The notes under the pieces: model-generated
The model's input: the letters and a program-made list of their open reading frames with translations, nothing else
What the model was told of the DNA's origin: nothing
Databases searched by the model: none
Source: Chara braunii
Lineage: Eukaryota > Streptophyta > Charophyceae > Charales > Characeae
DNA length: 26,332 bases
Reading direction: 5' to 3'
Assembly: GCA_003427395.1 (NCBI GenBank)
Contig: BFEA01000154.1
Span: 2,802,056-2,828,387, forward strand
Position numbers and translations under genes: made by a program
Shown here: piece after piece, positions 18,523-26,332 of the stretch
Layout of the letters: every line of letters begins with the position of its first letter
Numbering within the stretch: position 1 is the first letter of the stretch

Positions 18523-19125
18523 TCCTGAAATAAATCTCTGCGATGGTAACGTCCCGAAATAATCCGTCGGAATAGCACCGAACCTGAAATAACACGCCGT
18601 GATGGGACCGAACCTGGAATAAACTACCGTCAAGGTTCCCTGTCTGAAATAAATCACCATGATGACATCGCCTCTGAAATAAATATCTGTGATGATCCCG
18701 ACCTGAAAACAAGTCACCGTAGTCATCTCAATGCTGAAATAACGCGTCATGGTAGTTCCGAGCCTGTAGTGAAGTGGTCCCAGTCCTCAAAATAAATCAC
18801 CGCAGAGGTTCCAAACCTGAAATAAATCGTTGTGAGGGCGTCGAACCTGAAACGAAACACCGCGATCCCACCGAACCTGACCAAACCCGAAATCCAGTAC
18901 CGGGCTGCTGTGCCACGCGGATGTCGAACCCGTACAACCATGCCATGATAATTCCGTACCTGTCCCGAACCTGATATAGAATGCCGCAACGTTTCCGGAC
19001 CTGAAAACAAACTGCCGCCAAGGTTCCAATTCTGGAGTAACTGTTGTAGTAGCCCTGGTCCTGAGAATAAATCACCGCAGCTGTCCCAAACCTGAAACTA
19101 AGTCACCGTAGTGAAACCGCTGTCA
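18523..19125. repeat. Degenerate minisatellite in 5' LTR, about 36-bp period
   Basis: Colinear with 1105-1705 of the 3' LTR at the constant offset, so the array has not changed unit number since insertion. Pattern and unit length are as in the 3' LTR copy. Confidence 0.8.
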
Positions 19126-19144
19126 CGGGGCCCATACCGTACCT

Positions 19145-19890
19145 GTAGCACGTCAGACACCGTAGGACGTAACCACTCCGTAACAACCCTCGCACCCGTA
19201 CCGAACCAAACACCATAGTCGACCCAAGGTAGCACCACCCCATACTGTCCATGCGACTCCCGCTCTCAGAACATCCCAACTGCGGTAATGTTAGTAATCA
19301 AGCAAACCAGCGGAAGCCACGCAGGGGACCTCAACCATCGGCAGTTATGAAAACTGTTAGAATCCAGGAAAAGTGTTCAATCCGGGGTCAGGGCTGATGG
19401 CGGGTAATCGAGGCGAAATTAGGCCAATCTCCCAATAATCATGGGTTCCCGTCCCTTTCATCATTTTTCGTCATTCTTTCCTTTCCTTAATTCTACTGTC
19501 GGAAATAGTAAATTAACGGTAAGTTCCCCAAAATTAAATTCCGAGAAAGTTTAAATAAATGATCAAATTCCTTTTGTTCCTTCCCGCTTTTACCCCCTGT
19601 TTTTGATTTCTTTGCCGGAAACATAGAATAACAAGGGTATTCCCCCTAGAATTAAATGCCGTGAAAAATAAAGAAATTAAGGGATATTATGTTTTTCTCT
19701 CCTCCGCTACTGGTCTTAATCCCTCTTCCCCATCTTTAATTATGGTATAAAAATAGACAAAATCTCGAGGCCTCATTTCAGCCCCGGTCGTATGCTGGAA
19801 AAACGTTGCGGCGAGGTCAGTTCCCGCAATGCCTCTCGCGGTAGGCCATCCCAGGTCTAGGCTCGGAACAACCGGAAATGACGGTCCCTC
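19145..19890. other. LTR segment deleted from the 3' LTR
   Basis: 746 bp present only in the 5' LTR. CCT precedes both ends (19142-19144 and shortly before 19891), and the 3' LTR junction keeps a single CCT, suggesting microhomology-mediated deletion. The piece has AT-rich parts, includes a plus-strand TATAAAAA at about 19745, and contains no credible gene. Confidence 0.8.
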
Positions 19891-20182
19891 GATGTGTCGT
19901 GTGCGGCCACCCATCTCACTATCTTTGAGGGCTACTCGTAAGGTTCAGTGTGCCCAAAGTCAGGGGTGCCCTGAGCTCCCCTAATTTTTGCTGCCTGGTC
20001 AACCCGGAGCAGCGTCAAAACACGGACTTGTCTTTGAGCCCAAGTCCCAAAGCCGCAGATTTCAGGCGGCGCACTACTTGTGGTCGCCTGACACCGGGAT
20101 GACATGGCAGGGCGAGACACGACACGGCACGCCCGTGGCACCGGACCTTCTCGTCATGCGGCCCTTCACACAGTGCAGGGCA

Positions 20183-20345
20183 GACCATATGATGGTATGG
20201 TCCGGCGTCCCAGCGACGCCGGACCCCACGATGGTATGATCCGGCGTCCCAGTCACGCCTGACCATATGATGGTATGGTCCGGCGTCCCAGTGACGCCGG
20301 AGCATACCATCATATGGTCCGCCGTGCCCGGGACGTCGGATTGGC
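20183..20345. repeat. Palindromic repeat block, left side of the DUF7869-type element
   Basis: About four units of roughly 40-45 bp combine CCGGCGTCCC..GGGACGCCGG-like palindromes with ACCATATGATGGTATGGT-like segments. The first three units have one orientation and the last is reversed. 20183-20223 matches the reverse complement of 25761-25801 at 39 of 41 positions. The block starts only 90 bp from the retrotransposon end. Confidence 0.8.
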
Positions 20346-20576
20346 GTGCCCTTCCTCTCCCTTGATCCATGCCATCATAAGCTTCTGCGTCCTCTAGGTG
20401 TCGGTCTGTGTCGTGCGACGGATATGGCATCGTGCACCTATCCATTGTATTGGCAACCAACCCACCAACAGGCCAGTCAATATCGTTGTCTGCTAACCTT
20501 GCAACATACCATATAATATTATACGACCTCCAGACGCTCGTCACACCTCAATTTCATCACGTGTCGTTGAATCATT

Positions 20577-22316
20577 TCAGCACTTGTTAACGTCTACAAT
20601 TGAAATCGCTTTCTCCGCTGCCGCTAGTGACTCCATTGCCTTCAATGCGTCACTCCTCCTTATTTTCAATCCTGATTTACCTTTCTTTTCACTTTTCCAT
20701 TCCCAGGCCACACTGGTTAGGTGTTGCCACCCTGGCGAAGATTCGTTCTCCACTCGAGAACTTTTGTTCCATGCGTCTTCGTACAACTTTGAGATATCTG
20801 TTTTTTTTCCTTGTGGCCTCCAATACTGGACAAGAATTGTATCAGAGCCTTGTGACATTTCCTGAACACGTCCTATCAAAAAACTAACCCCTCTGTTTAC
20901 GTACTCGTCCGGAGCACGCAACACAACAAAACATGCTACTTCAACATGCTGTGCTAGGTCGAATTCGGGCTTCGGGGCATCCTTCTTGAAACCCACGAAA
21001 CATTGTTTCCTCGGCGGCGAATCGAGTATCGTCAATGGCATTTTTACATCTTTGGTTAGTTGTGGCAGAGGTGACGACCAGAAATTGGTAGAGAAAGGAA
21101 TAGGTTCTGAACTGCTTTCGTTTCTCATGTTCTTGAATAACTGTAACTGTGTCTGCCAATACTCAATCCGACTTGCTTTGAGATGACGTTTCTATTCTTC
21201 ATGTATCTGAAATTGTGACTCCTCGTTCTTCCAGTCCTCTACCAAATCGCTCACACCTTCGTGGCCTTTGATGAAGTCTCCGTTGTCCAAGTTAACTTTT
21301 AATCTAGACGGCTGAAATGACATCGACGGTTCTGCCCATCCCCCTTCCTCATCCATTTTGAACCAATACTCGCCCACTGGCATTCATTCACCGACATTGC
21401 AATGTTCTTTGTACACCATAGCAGGGTTTTCCCCATTCATATAAAACTTAAACAGTTGTGCCTTTGAATAACCGTCGATACGTTTATCGAGATATTCGTT
21501 GATAGCTCCTTTCCAATTTGCCATCTCATCGATGAACGTGCAGCTTACGTCCTCCTTTGTCGACTTTCTAAGTGCGTCGAACAATTCTGGCATGATGTAA
21601 GCATCGGTGTTCGCTAGCTTCCTAGCGAACAAACTAAACTTTGCATCTATGTCTGTGTGTGTGTGACCCACTATCATGAATCTCATTTCTACGACTTCGA
21701 AAATGCGGAACTTAACCAACAATGCGAGGAACGCAAACACGTATCTGTTTTTGTTTTGACTGCCACAGTTGTGTGCCTGCAGTCGAAAAACTGGAGGCAA
21801 CCCTCCTGATTGCCTTTGCACGTCTCTCAAGACCCTCGCAACGGATGATACAATCGAATCCGGACCGTGAGGGTAGACTGGAAACCATGTATGCACAATA
21901 ATGTGTGGAATCCTTCCATGTGCGAGGATGCCAGTGAGGTTTGTTTTCATCATGGTGCAGTTGTCTATGGCCTTGGACGTGCGGTTGCGAGCTGTGTGAG
22001 GAATGATTGTTTTTGCTTACTCTATTCCGTCGATAATTATACACAAGCTTTTGTCTGGCATGAACTTGGATTCCGCCGACCACATATCATAGTGTTCGCG
22101 GTGCGCCTTCTGCAACATTCTATGGCGATTGAGCTTCACGACGAGGTCTCGCTTAGCCTCGGGCATTGCCCCTTCTATAAGGTCTGTCTGTTTTGTGCAG
22201 TAATCGCATCTAGCATGATCGGTCGATCTAGCCAGGTGAACGTGCGAAAATAAATCACGCCACATTTTTCCGAAAACCTGCAAAGAACAACAGTCTATAC
22301 CGTCGTCGTTGTATGC
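20577..22316 (-). pseudogene. DUF7869-like protein, core and C-terminus (putative transposon protein)
   Basis: One frame runs from about 22316 to the TGA at 20577, broken by TAA 22017, TGA 21384 and TAG 21192. The core shows I-I-D-G-I-E then I-I-P-H, L-T-G-I-L-A-H-G-R, Q-A-H-N-C-G-S-Q-N-K-N-R-Y-V-F, and V-G-H-T-H-T-D-I-D, the pattern I associate with DUF7869 proteins found in many transposon-rich genomes. A Cys pair (C-D-Y-C) lies near the beginning. The acidic residue usually in the L-D-N-C position is His here, so a putative metal ligand is missing. The last ~180 residues contain V-S-F-L-I-G-R-V-Q then V-Q-Y-W-R-P, resembling a small SH3/BAH-like fold. An RNase H-like transposase role is inference. 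The stops fall where Gln or Arg would fit. Confidence 0.65.
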
Positions 22317-22848
22317 TCTCGTACACGTTTGTCTTCGTTGCGTACGTGGAGGGCAACCTGACTCTCGGTCTGACTTCGTAGTCTTTGTTCATGTCAGTCT
22401 GGTCAAGCATTGCATCAGCCTCTTCCAGTATCAGTGTTTGAAAGGTCTGAAAAGTCATCGCATGGATGGGGGATGAGGTAGAGTGGCATTGCCTTCCGTG
22501 AATGGGCACGACTGTGCCCTCTACATGTGTCTCGCGATAATATGTATACGTGTTCCTCGAAAAACCGATGATCTAGCACCATGCCTGTACACAAACCCTG
22601 TGTTTCTGCACGACGGGTTTGACTACCTTCTTGTCATCTTCAATACATGTGAAACTATCGAATTGTTTAATCCACCATTTCCTTCTTTCTTCCGACGCCA
22701 GTGATATATATTTCATTCTTGCCCTGTATACCTTATCCACAGTCATCTTCGAGCAGCACTGCAGTTTTTTGCAGCACGTTTTATTGAGCACTGCAGCGCA
22801 CTCCTCCATCGTGCATTTGTCGACTAAATCCGCATCTGATGTTTTTTT
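22255..22848 (-). pseudogene. DUF7869-like protein, Cys-rich N-terminal part
   Basis: Two open stretches (22845-22576 and 22572-22255) share a frame and are separated by TAG 22573. The first is Cys-rich (M-E-E-C, T-C-C-K-K, C-C-S-K) with E-E-R-R-K-W-W, typical of the region ahead of the DUF7869 core. The second has L-P-S-T-Y-A-T-K-T-N-V-Y-E-S. Near 22314 the reading passes to the core frame; a single extra base there explains the shift without an intron. Upstream it joins the acidic part at a seven-T run. A short intron was considered, but lengths between plausible splice sites do not restore the frame. Confidence 0.55.
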
Positions 22849-23162
22849 GTTCTTCTCTTCCTCTTTCGATAAGTATATTTCCTCTTCCCTGTGCTCATTG
22901 GCAATTCGATCAACAACGATATCGGCTCACTATTGCCGTCATCAGGCAGCCACATATCGTCTGCGGAAGACACATCCGCATGGCAGTGGCCATCGTCGCT
23001 GACATTTTCTTCTTGCGAAGTGGGCTGGTCATACGAGTCCTGTTCACTGCGCTCGACCCCACGTGGTTCACACTTGATAGACGGGCCACTTAACGGATAA
23101 GAAGAATTGACATACGTGACCCCCTTGATTATATCCTCAAGTTCAAGCGTCGGACCACCGTG
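22824..23162 (-). pseudogene. DUF7869-like protein, acidic N-terminal segment
   Basis: Open without an ATG from the TAA at 23163 to TAG 22824. It encodes an acidic, Ser/Asp-rich region (S-S-A-D-D-M-W-L-P-D-D-G-N-S-E-P) followed by a very basic patch (K-R-K-Y-T-Y-R-K-R-K-R-R-T-K-K), a likely nuclear-localisation signal. At the T7 run (22842-22848, A7 on the coding strand) the frame switches to the Cys-rich part, the kind of shift a homopolymer indel produces. Its beginning is not resolved. Confidence 0.45.
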
Positions 23163-23626
23163 TTACAGGGGTTGCTGCTACATGGGTGAACTACACTTCT
23201 CTTTCTGGGATCACGAATGCAACGAACTGAGGACTTCTCACCGCCCTCAAGTTGCGTCGATGGGGGAGACTGACTCTCACTGCTGCAGACGATCCGCTGT
23301 GCCGTATGCGCCTTAGGATACGCAGCAGACGGGTGGGACTCGGAAGGGCAACTCCCCATCTCGCTCTGCATATTCGGTGTGTGCATTGTTTCTGCAAGGC
23401 ATCCGGAAGCACTGTCAATGGACAAAGTGATACAACCTCTTCCTTGACAAGCATCTAATAAAGTTCCGCTAACGCACGCCAACGACAACAGAGAGACCAC
23501 AGTGTTCTGGCTGTTCAAAGTCGGGATTCCTTTACATCGAGGGAGGTGTGCTAGCAGCCTGCAGATGGTCCGCCACCAGCATGGCACAAGATACAAACCC
23601 CACACAACCACCGATGAACACAACAA
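23129..23626 (-). CDS. Unassigned ORF upstream of the DUF7869-like gene
   Basis: 165 codons, open, Ser/Cys-rich (S-E-S-Q-S-P-P-S-T-Q-L-E-G-G-E-K-S-S). It could be an upstream exon of the same gene, whose N-terminus is missing, or chance. Another frame of the same interval is open for 87 codons, which weakens the case. No family recognised. Confidence 0.2.
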   Translation of the reverse strand: MLCSSVVVWGLYLVPCWWRTICRLLAHLPRCKGIPTLNSQNTVVSLLSLACVSGTLLDACQGRGCITLSIDSASGCLAETMHTPNMQSEMGSCPSESHPSAAYPKAHTAQRIVCSSESQSPPSTQLEGGEKSSVRCIRDPRKRSVVHPCSSNPCNTVVRRLNLRI

Positions 23627-24475
23627 CCCTCAGCACATACCATCGACAAGGAGCCCCCAAACAACCAGGCAGTGACGAATGTTATGCCCCACATGTTGAG
23701 GAGCAAACCAGATAGTGAGCAACAGAACGTATATCACCATGTGTAATGGAATGTCCTCGTGTTAGGCACGAACAGATCTCTTCGGCGCCACATGATCCTC
23801 TAGTCCTCGGAGCGCTGCAGTTGCACATGGTCCGACAACAGGACGACGCGGTACCATGTTTCTTATCCAAGGACACGCACACATATAGTGTGATGGACGA
23901 GCCCACGAAGGGAGCATGGCCGCAAGCACATGGTTTGGCGGCACGAGGACACCAGACCATGTGTCGTATCCACGGCGGGCGGTGGACACGGACACAGAGC
24001 ATGTGTTGTATGACCCGATGAGGAGATCATGGCCCACAAACACACAGGCATGGTCCACGTGACCACAGGATCCTTCATGATGAGGACACCGCAGCAACAC
24101 ATGGTTTGACGGCCCGAGGATGCCCGACCAAGAGTGTTATCCATGGTGGGCGGCGGACACGGAGTCATAGCATGTGAAGGAGGATCCCACGAGGAGATCG
24201 GCGGAGGGCGGCCACGCCACCACATGACCCTTCATCATGAGGACGGCGTACTAACACATGGTTCAGGGGCAGGAGGACGCCGGGCAATGTGATATATCTA
24301 CGGCGGACGACGCACACAGGCACAAAGGAGAGCCAACTGCACAGTAACGACCCCCAACACCGTAGTGGCCATCGGGGAGAAACAGCACACACCATGGAAG
24401 GAAACAACATACTCATGTTCGTCAGCATGCAAGCATATCAACGCACACTGCCACACAAAACCCCAGCCCACCTTG

Positions 24476-24645
24476 TGATGGTATGGCCCTTCATCGTGGG
24501 AGGTTACGCCGGACCTCCTTATCGTGCGTCCTGGTGTCCCCGAGACGTCGGAACATATCATCACATGGTCTGGCGTCCCCGGAACGCCGGACCATACCAT
24601 CACATGGTCTGGCCTCCCCGGGACGCCGGACCATACCATCCAAGA
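24476..24645. repeat. Palindromic repeat block inside the satellite
   Basis: Three to four units of about 39 bp (ACCATACCATCACATGGTCT then GGCGTCCCCGGGACGCCGG). Same family as the blocks at 20183-20345 and 25650-25835. It is carried within the higher-order repeat. Confidence 0.8.
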
Positions 24646-24999
24646 GTGTTATCCATGGCTGGTGGCGAACACGGACACAAAGCATGTGTTGTATGACCCG
24701 ACGAGGAGATCATGGCCCACAAACACACAGCCATGGTCCACGCGACCACGGGATCCTTCATGATGAGGACGCTGCAGCAACACATGGTTAGACGGCCCGA
24801 AGATGCCCGACCAAGAGTGTTATCCATGAAGGATCCACGGACACGGACACAGAGCATGTGTTGTATGACCCGACAAGGAGATCATGGCCCACAAACACAC
24901 AGGCATGGTCTACACGACCACAAGATCCTTCATGATGAGGACGCCGCAGCAACACATGGTTTGACGGCCCGAGGATGCCCGACGAAGAGTGTTATCCAT

Positions 25000-25190
25000 G
25001 AAGGATCCACGGACACGGACACAGAGCATGTGTTGTATGACCCGACGAGGAGATCATGGCCCACAAACACACAGGCATGGTCCACGCGACCACANGAAGG
25101 ATCCACGGACACGGACACAGAGCATGTGTTGTATGACCCGACGAGGAGATCATGGCCCACAAACACACAGGCATGGTCCACGCGACCACA
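25000..25190. other. Assembly gap (single N at 25095) with 95-bp artefactual duplication
   Basis: 25000-25094 and 25096-25190 are identical 95-mers. The length is the same as at the gap at 17418, so this is again a k-1 contig overlap. True copy number of the satellite is unknown here; the gap probably hides collapsed units. Confidence 0.95.
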
Positions 25191-25649
25191 GGATCCTTCA
25201 TGATGAGGACGCCGCAACAACACATGGTTTGACGGACTGAGGATGCCCGACCAAGAGTGATATCCATGGCGGGCGGCGGACAAGGAGTCATAGCATGTGA
25301 GGGAGGATCCCACGAGGAGATCAGCGGAGGGCGGCCACGCCACCACATGACCCTTCATCATGAGGACGGCGTACTAACACATGGTTCGGGGGCACGAGGA
25401 CGCCGGGCAAGGTGATATATCCACGGCGGACGACGCACACAGGCACATAGGAGAGCCAACTGCACAGTAACGACCCCCGACACCGTAGTGGCCATCGGAG
25501 AGACACGGCACACACCATGGAAGGAAACAACATACTCATGTTCGTCATCATGCAAGCATATCAACGCACACTGCCACACAAAACCCCGGCCCACCTTGTG
25601 ATGGTATGGCCCTTCATCGTGGGAGGTTACGCCGAAACCTCCTTATCGT

Positions 25650-25835
25650 GCAGCCCGGCGTCCCCGGAACGCCGGACCATACCATCACATGGTCTGGCGT
25701 CCCCGGGACGCCAGACATACCATCCCATGGTCCGGCGTCCCCGCCCACACCATCGCATGGTCCGGCGTCCCTGGGACGCCGGACCATACCATCACATGGT
25801 CACGTGCCGGGGACGCCGGACCATTGTGTCATTTT
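25650..25835. repeat. Palindromic repeat block, right side of the DUF7869-type element
   Basis: Five units of the same ~39-bp family, mostly opposite in orientation to the left block. 25761-25801 is the inverted partner of 20183-20223 (2 mismatches in 41). Downstream the repeats cease, so an element border may lie near 25835. Confidence 0.8.
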
Positions 25836-26332
25836 TGTTTCCGTCCGGGAAGTGGGGGTCATGTGCTGTAAACGTCCGGCGCTCCCTCTGCTGGTGCACC
25901 CTCCCGCGATGGAAGACCAGCGTATGCCCTCGGGAGTTGTCGTCAGACAGCGGTGCCCTGTGAAAAACGGTTCGCGGTGAGATGGCCATGGCGGTTGTTT
26001 GTCGTTTCTGTGTGTGCGAGTCGTGGGTGCGTGGCAGTTGTTGTGCGAGTCGTGGGTGCGTGGCAGTTGTTTGTGTTGGAGGACATTGCTCACCCAAGGC
26101 GCAAGAATGTTTTTTTAATTACAAAACTGAAGATGTTGCACACCGAGAAAAAGCCCCCCTTCGCAATAGATATGTTTTAGTCCGTCCGAGCACAAGAGAT
26201 TGTGAACTGGCTCGTGCTTTCAAAATGTGTGAACTGACTCGTGCTTTCAAACAAGAGATTGATCGTAGAAGGAAGATGAAGAAAGAAGAAAGATGTGTGA
26301 AGTGGCTCGTGCTTTCAAACAAGAGATGAATC
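25836..26332. other. Right end of window: short tandem repeats, no supported gene
   Basis: A 27-28-bp unit ('tgtgcgagtcgtgggtgcgt') occurs twice at about 26013-26070. A second unit containing 'ctcgtgctttcaaa' occurs at about 26200, 26228 and 26293. A 115-codon plus-strand frame from 25984 covers these, but the third unit is in another phase than the second, so translation is not conserved. It could be the beginning of something cut by the window edge. Confidence 0.5.

Larger units (their letters stand above)
1..20093 (-). mobile_element. Giant Ty3/gypsy LTR retrotransposon with extra pre-gag ORF (3' LTR truncated by window edge)
   Basis: The element reads on the minus strand: 5' LTR, PBS, leader, pre-gag ORF, gag, protease, RT, RNase H, integrase, 3' LTR. 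Protease-RT-RNase H-integrase order defines Ty3/gypsy. Positions 1-1726 match 17419-19144 at a constant offset of 17418 with no gaps; 1728-1930 match 19891-20093 after a 746-bp indel. The match stops at 1930/20093, fixing the LTR outer/inner ends. With a complete 3' LTR the element would be about 22 kb. The extra ORF before gag recalls Ogre/Tat elements, but I see no second RNase H between RNase H and integrase and no chromodomain. The target-site duplication cannot be checked because the left flank is outside the window; the bases after 20093 are ccggg. The coding part is heavily interrupted, so this copy is probably not autonomous. Confidence 0.9.
15374..20093 (-). repeat. 5' LTR (about 4.6 kb after removing the gap artefact)
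   Basis: Begins TGTCAGGCGACC at 20093 and ends CCGCACA at 15374, giving TGT...ACA termini, directly followed by the PBS. Only 17419-20093 can be compared with the 3' LTR. Contents include a degenerate 90-bp duplication (15917-16082), pyrimidine-rich tracts on the plus strand (16128-16300, 16830-16870, 17311-17500), the assembly gap at 17418, the 36-bp minisatellite (18523-19125), and a 746-bp piece absent from the 3' LTR. No convincing TATA/poly(A) pair could be assigned. An LTR this long is exceptional; Ogre elements are of comparable size. Confidence 0.85.
23745..25640. repeat. Satellite array: 172-bp units within a ~1.1-kb higher-order repeat
   Basis: 172-bp units (marker 'aagagtgttatccatg', e.g. 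24813 and 24985) start near 23983, 24665, 24838 and 25010, with a weaker one near 23760. A longer block (24105-24640) recurs at 25235-25660 with few differences, giving a higher-order period of about 1.13 kb including the 96-bp artefact. The many open frames on both strands are translations of the repeat and change phase between units. It lies between the DUF7869-like gene and the right palindromic block. Confidence 0.85.

Noticed and set aside
22290-22316. Very short intron with a 'tttgcag' acceptor in the DUF7869-like gene
   Set aside because: The only nearby donor gives about 23 bases, too short and with a length that does not restore the frame; a one-base insertion explains it better.
25984-26329. 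115-codon plus-strand frame
   Set aside because: It crosses two short tandem repeats whose units fall in different phases; Cys-rich composition follows from the repeat. Too weak without sequence beyond the window.

Overview
This is nuclear DNA from a eukaryote, almost entirely mobile-element and satellite sequence. I see no ordinary host gene, rRNA or tRNA. A plant-lineage host is likely: the large Ty3/gypsy element has a primer-binding site matching the 3' end of tRNA-Asp, as is common in plant gypsy elements, and its leader has telo-box-like AAACCCTA motifs. A charophyte alga such as Chara is my guess, at low confidence.

Positions 1-20093 are one giant Ty3/gypsy retrotransposon on the minus strand. 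From its 5' end it consists of a 5' LTR (20093 down to 15374, about 4.6 kb of real sequence), a tRNA-Asp-type PBS (15353-15369), a 1.7-kb AT-rich leader, a roughly 4.9-kb extra reading frame ahead of gag (13590 to 8773), gag with a CCHC knuckle, protease, RT, RNase H, integrase, a long basic pol tail, and a 3' LTR (1930 down to 1) cut by the window edge. The right ends of the LTRs are fixed at 1930 and 20093, where the match stops; the 5' LTR begins TGT and ends ACA. The LTRs differ at 16 of 360 positions in a stretch I counted by eye. The 3' LTR lacks 746 bp present in the 5' LTR.

The pre-gag frame is the most unusual part. It is a large protein, unknown to me, built from internal repeats of one module (shared P-x-FV....G, LWT and GVG-x-L signatures). 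It is broken by many stop codons. Nearly all stops here and in gag-pol are TAG or TGA, at places where Gln (CAG) or Arg (CGA) fits; TAA is rare. That is the pattern expected from C-to-T change at CHG and CG sites.

From 20094 to about 25830 lies a second mobile-looking unit. A minus-strand gene relic (20577 to about 23160) carries a core resembling DUF7869 proteins. It is flanked by GC-rich palindromic repeats; one 41-bp stretch at 20183 recurs inverted at 25801 with two mismatches. Between the gene and the right repeats is a satellite array with 172-bp units inside a roughly 1.1-kb higher-order repeat. The last 500 bp hold short tandem repeats and no gene I can support.

Two single-N gaps (17418 and 25095) are each flanked by an exact 95-bp duplication, and the window begins with that same 95-mer. 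These are assembly-graph overlaps, not biology, so about 192 bp of the window is artefact.
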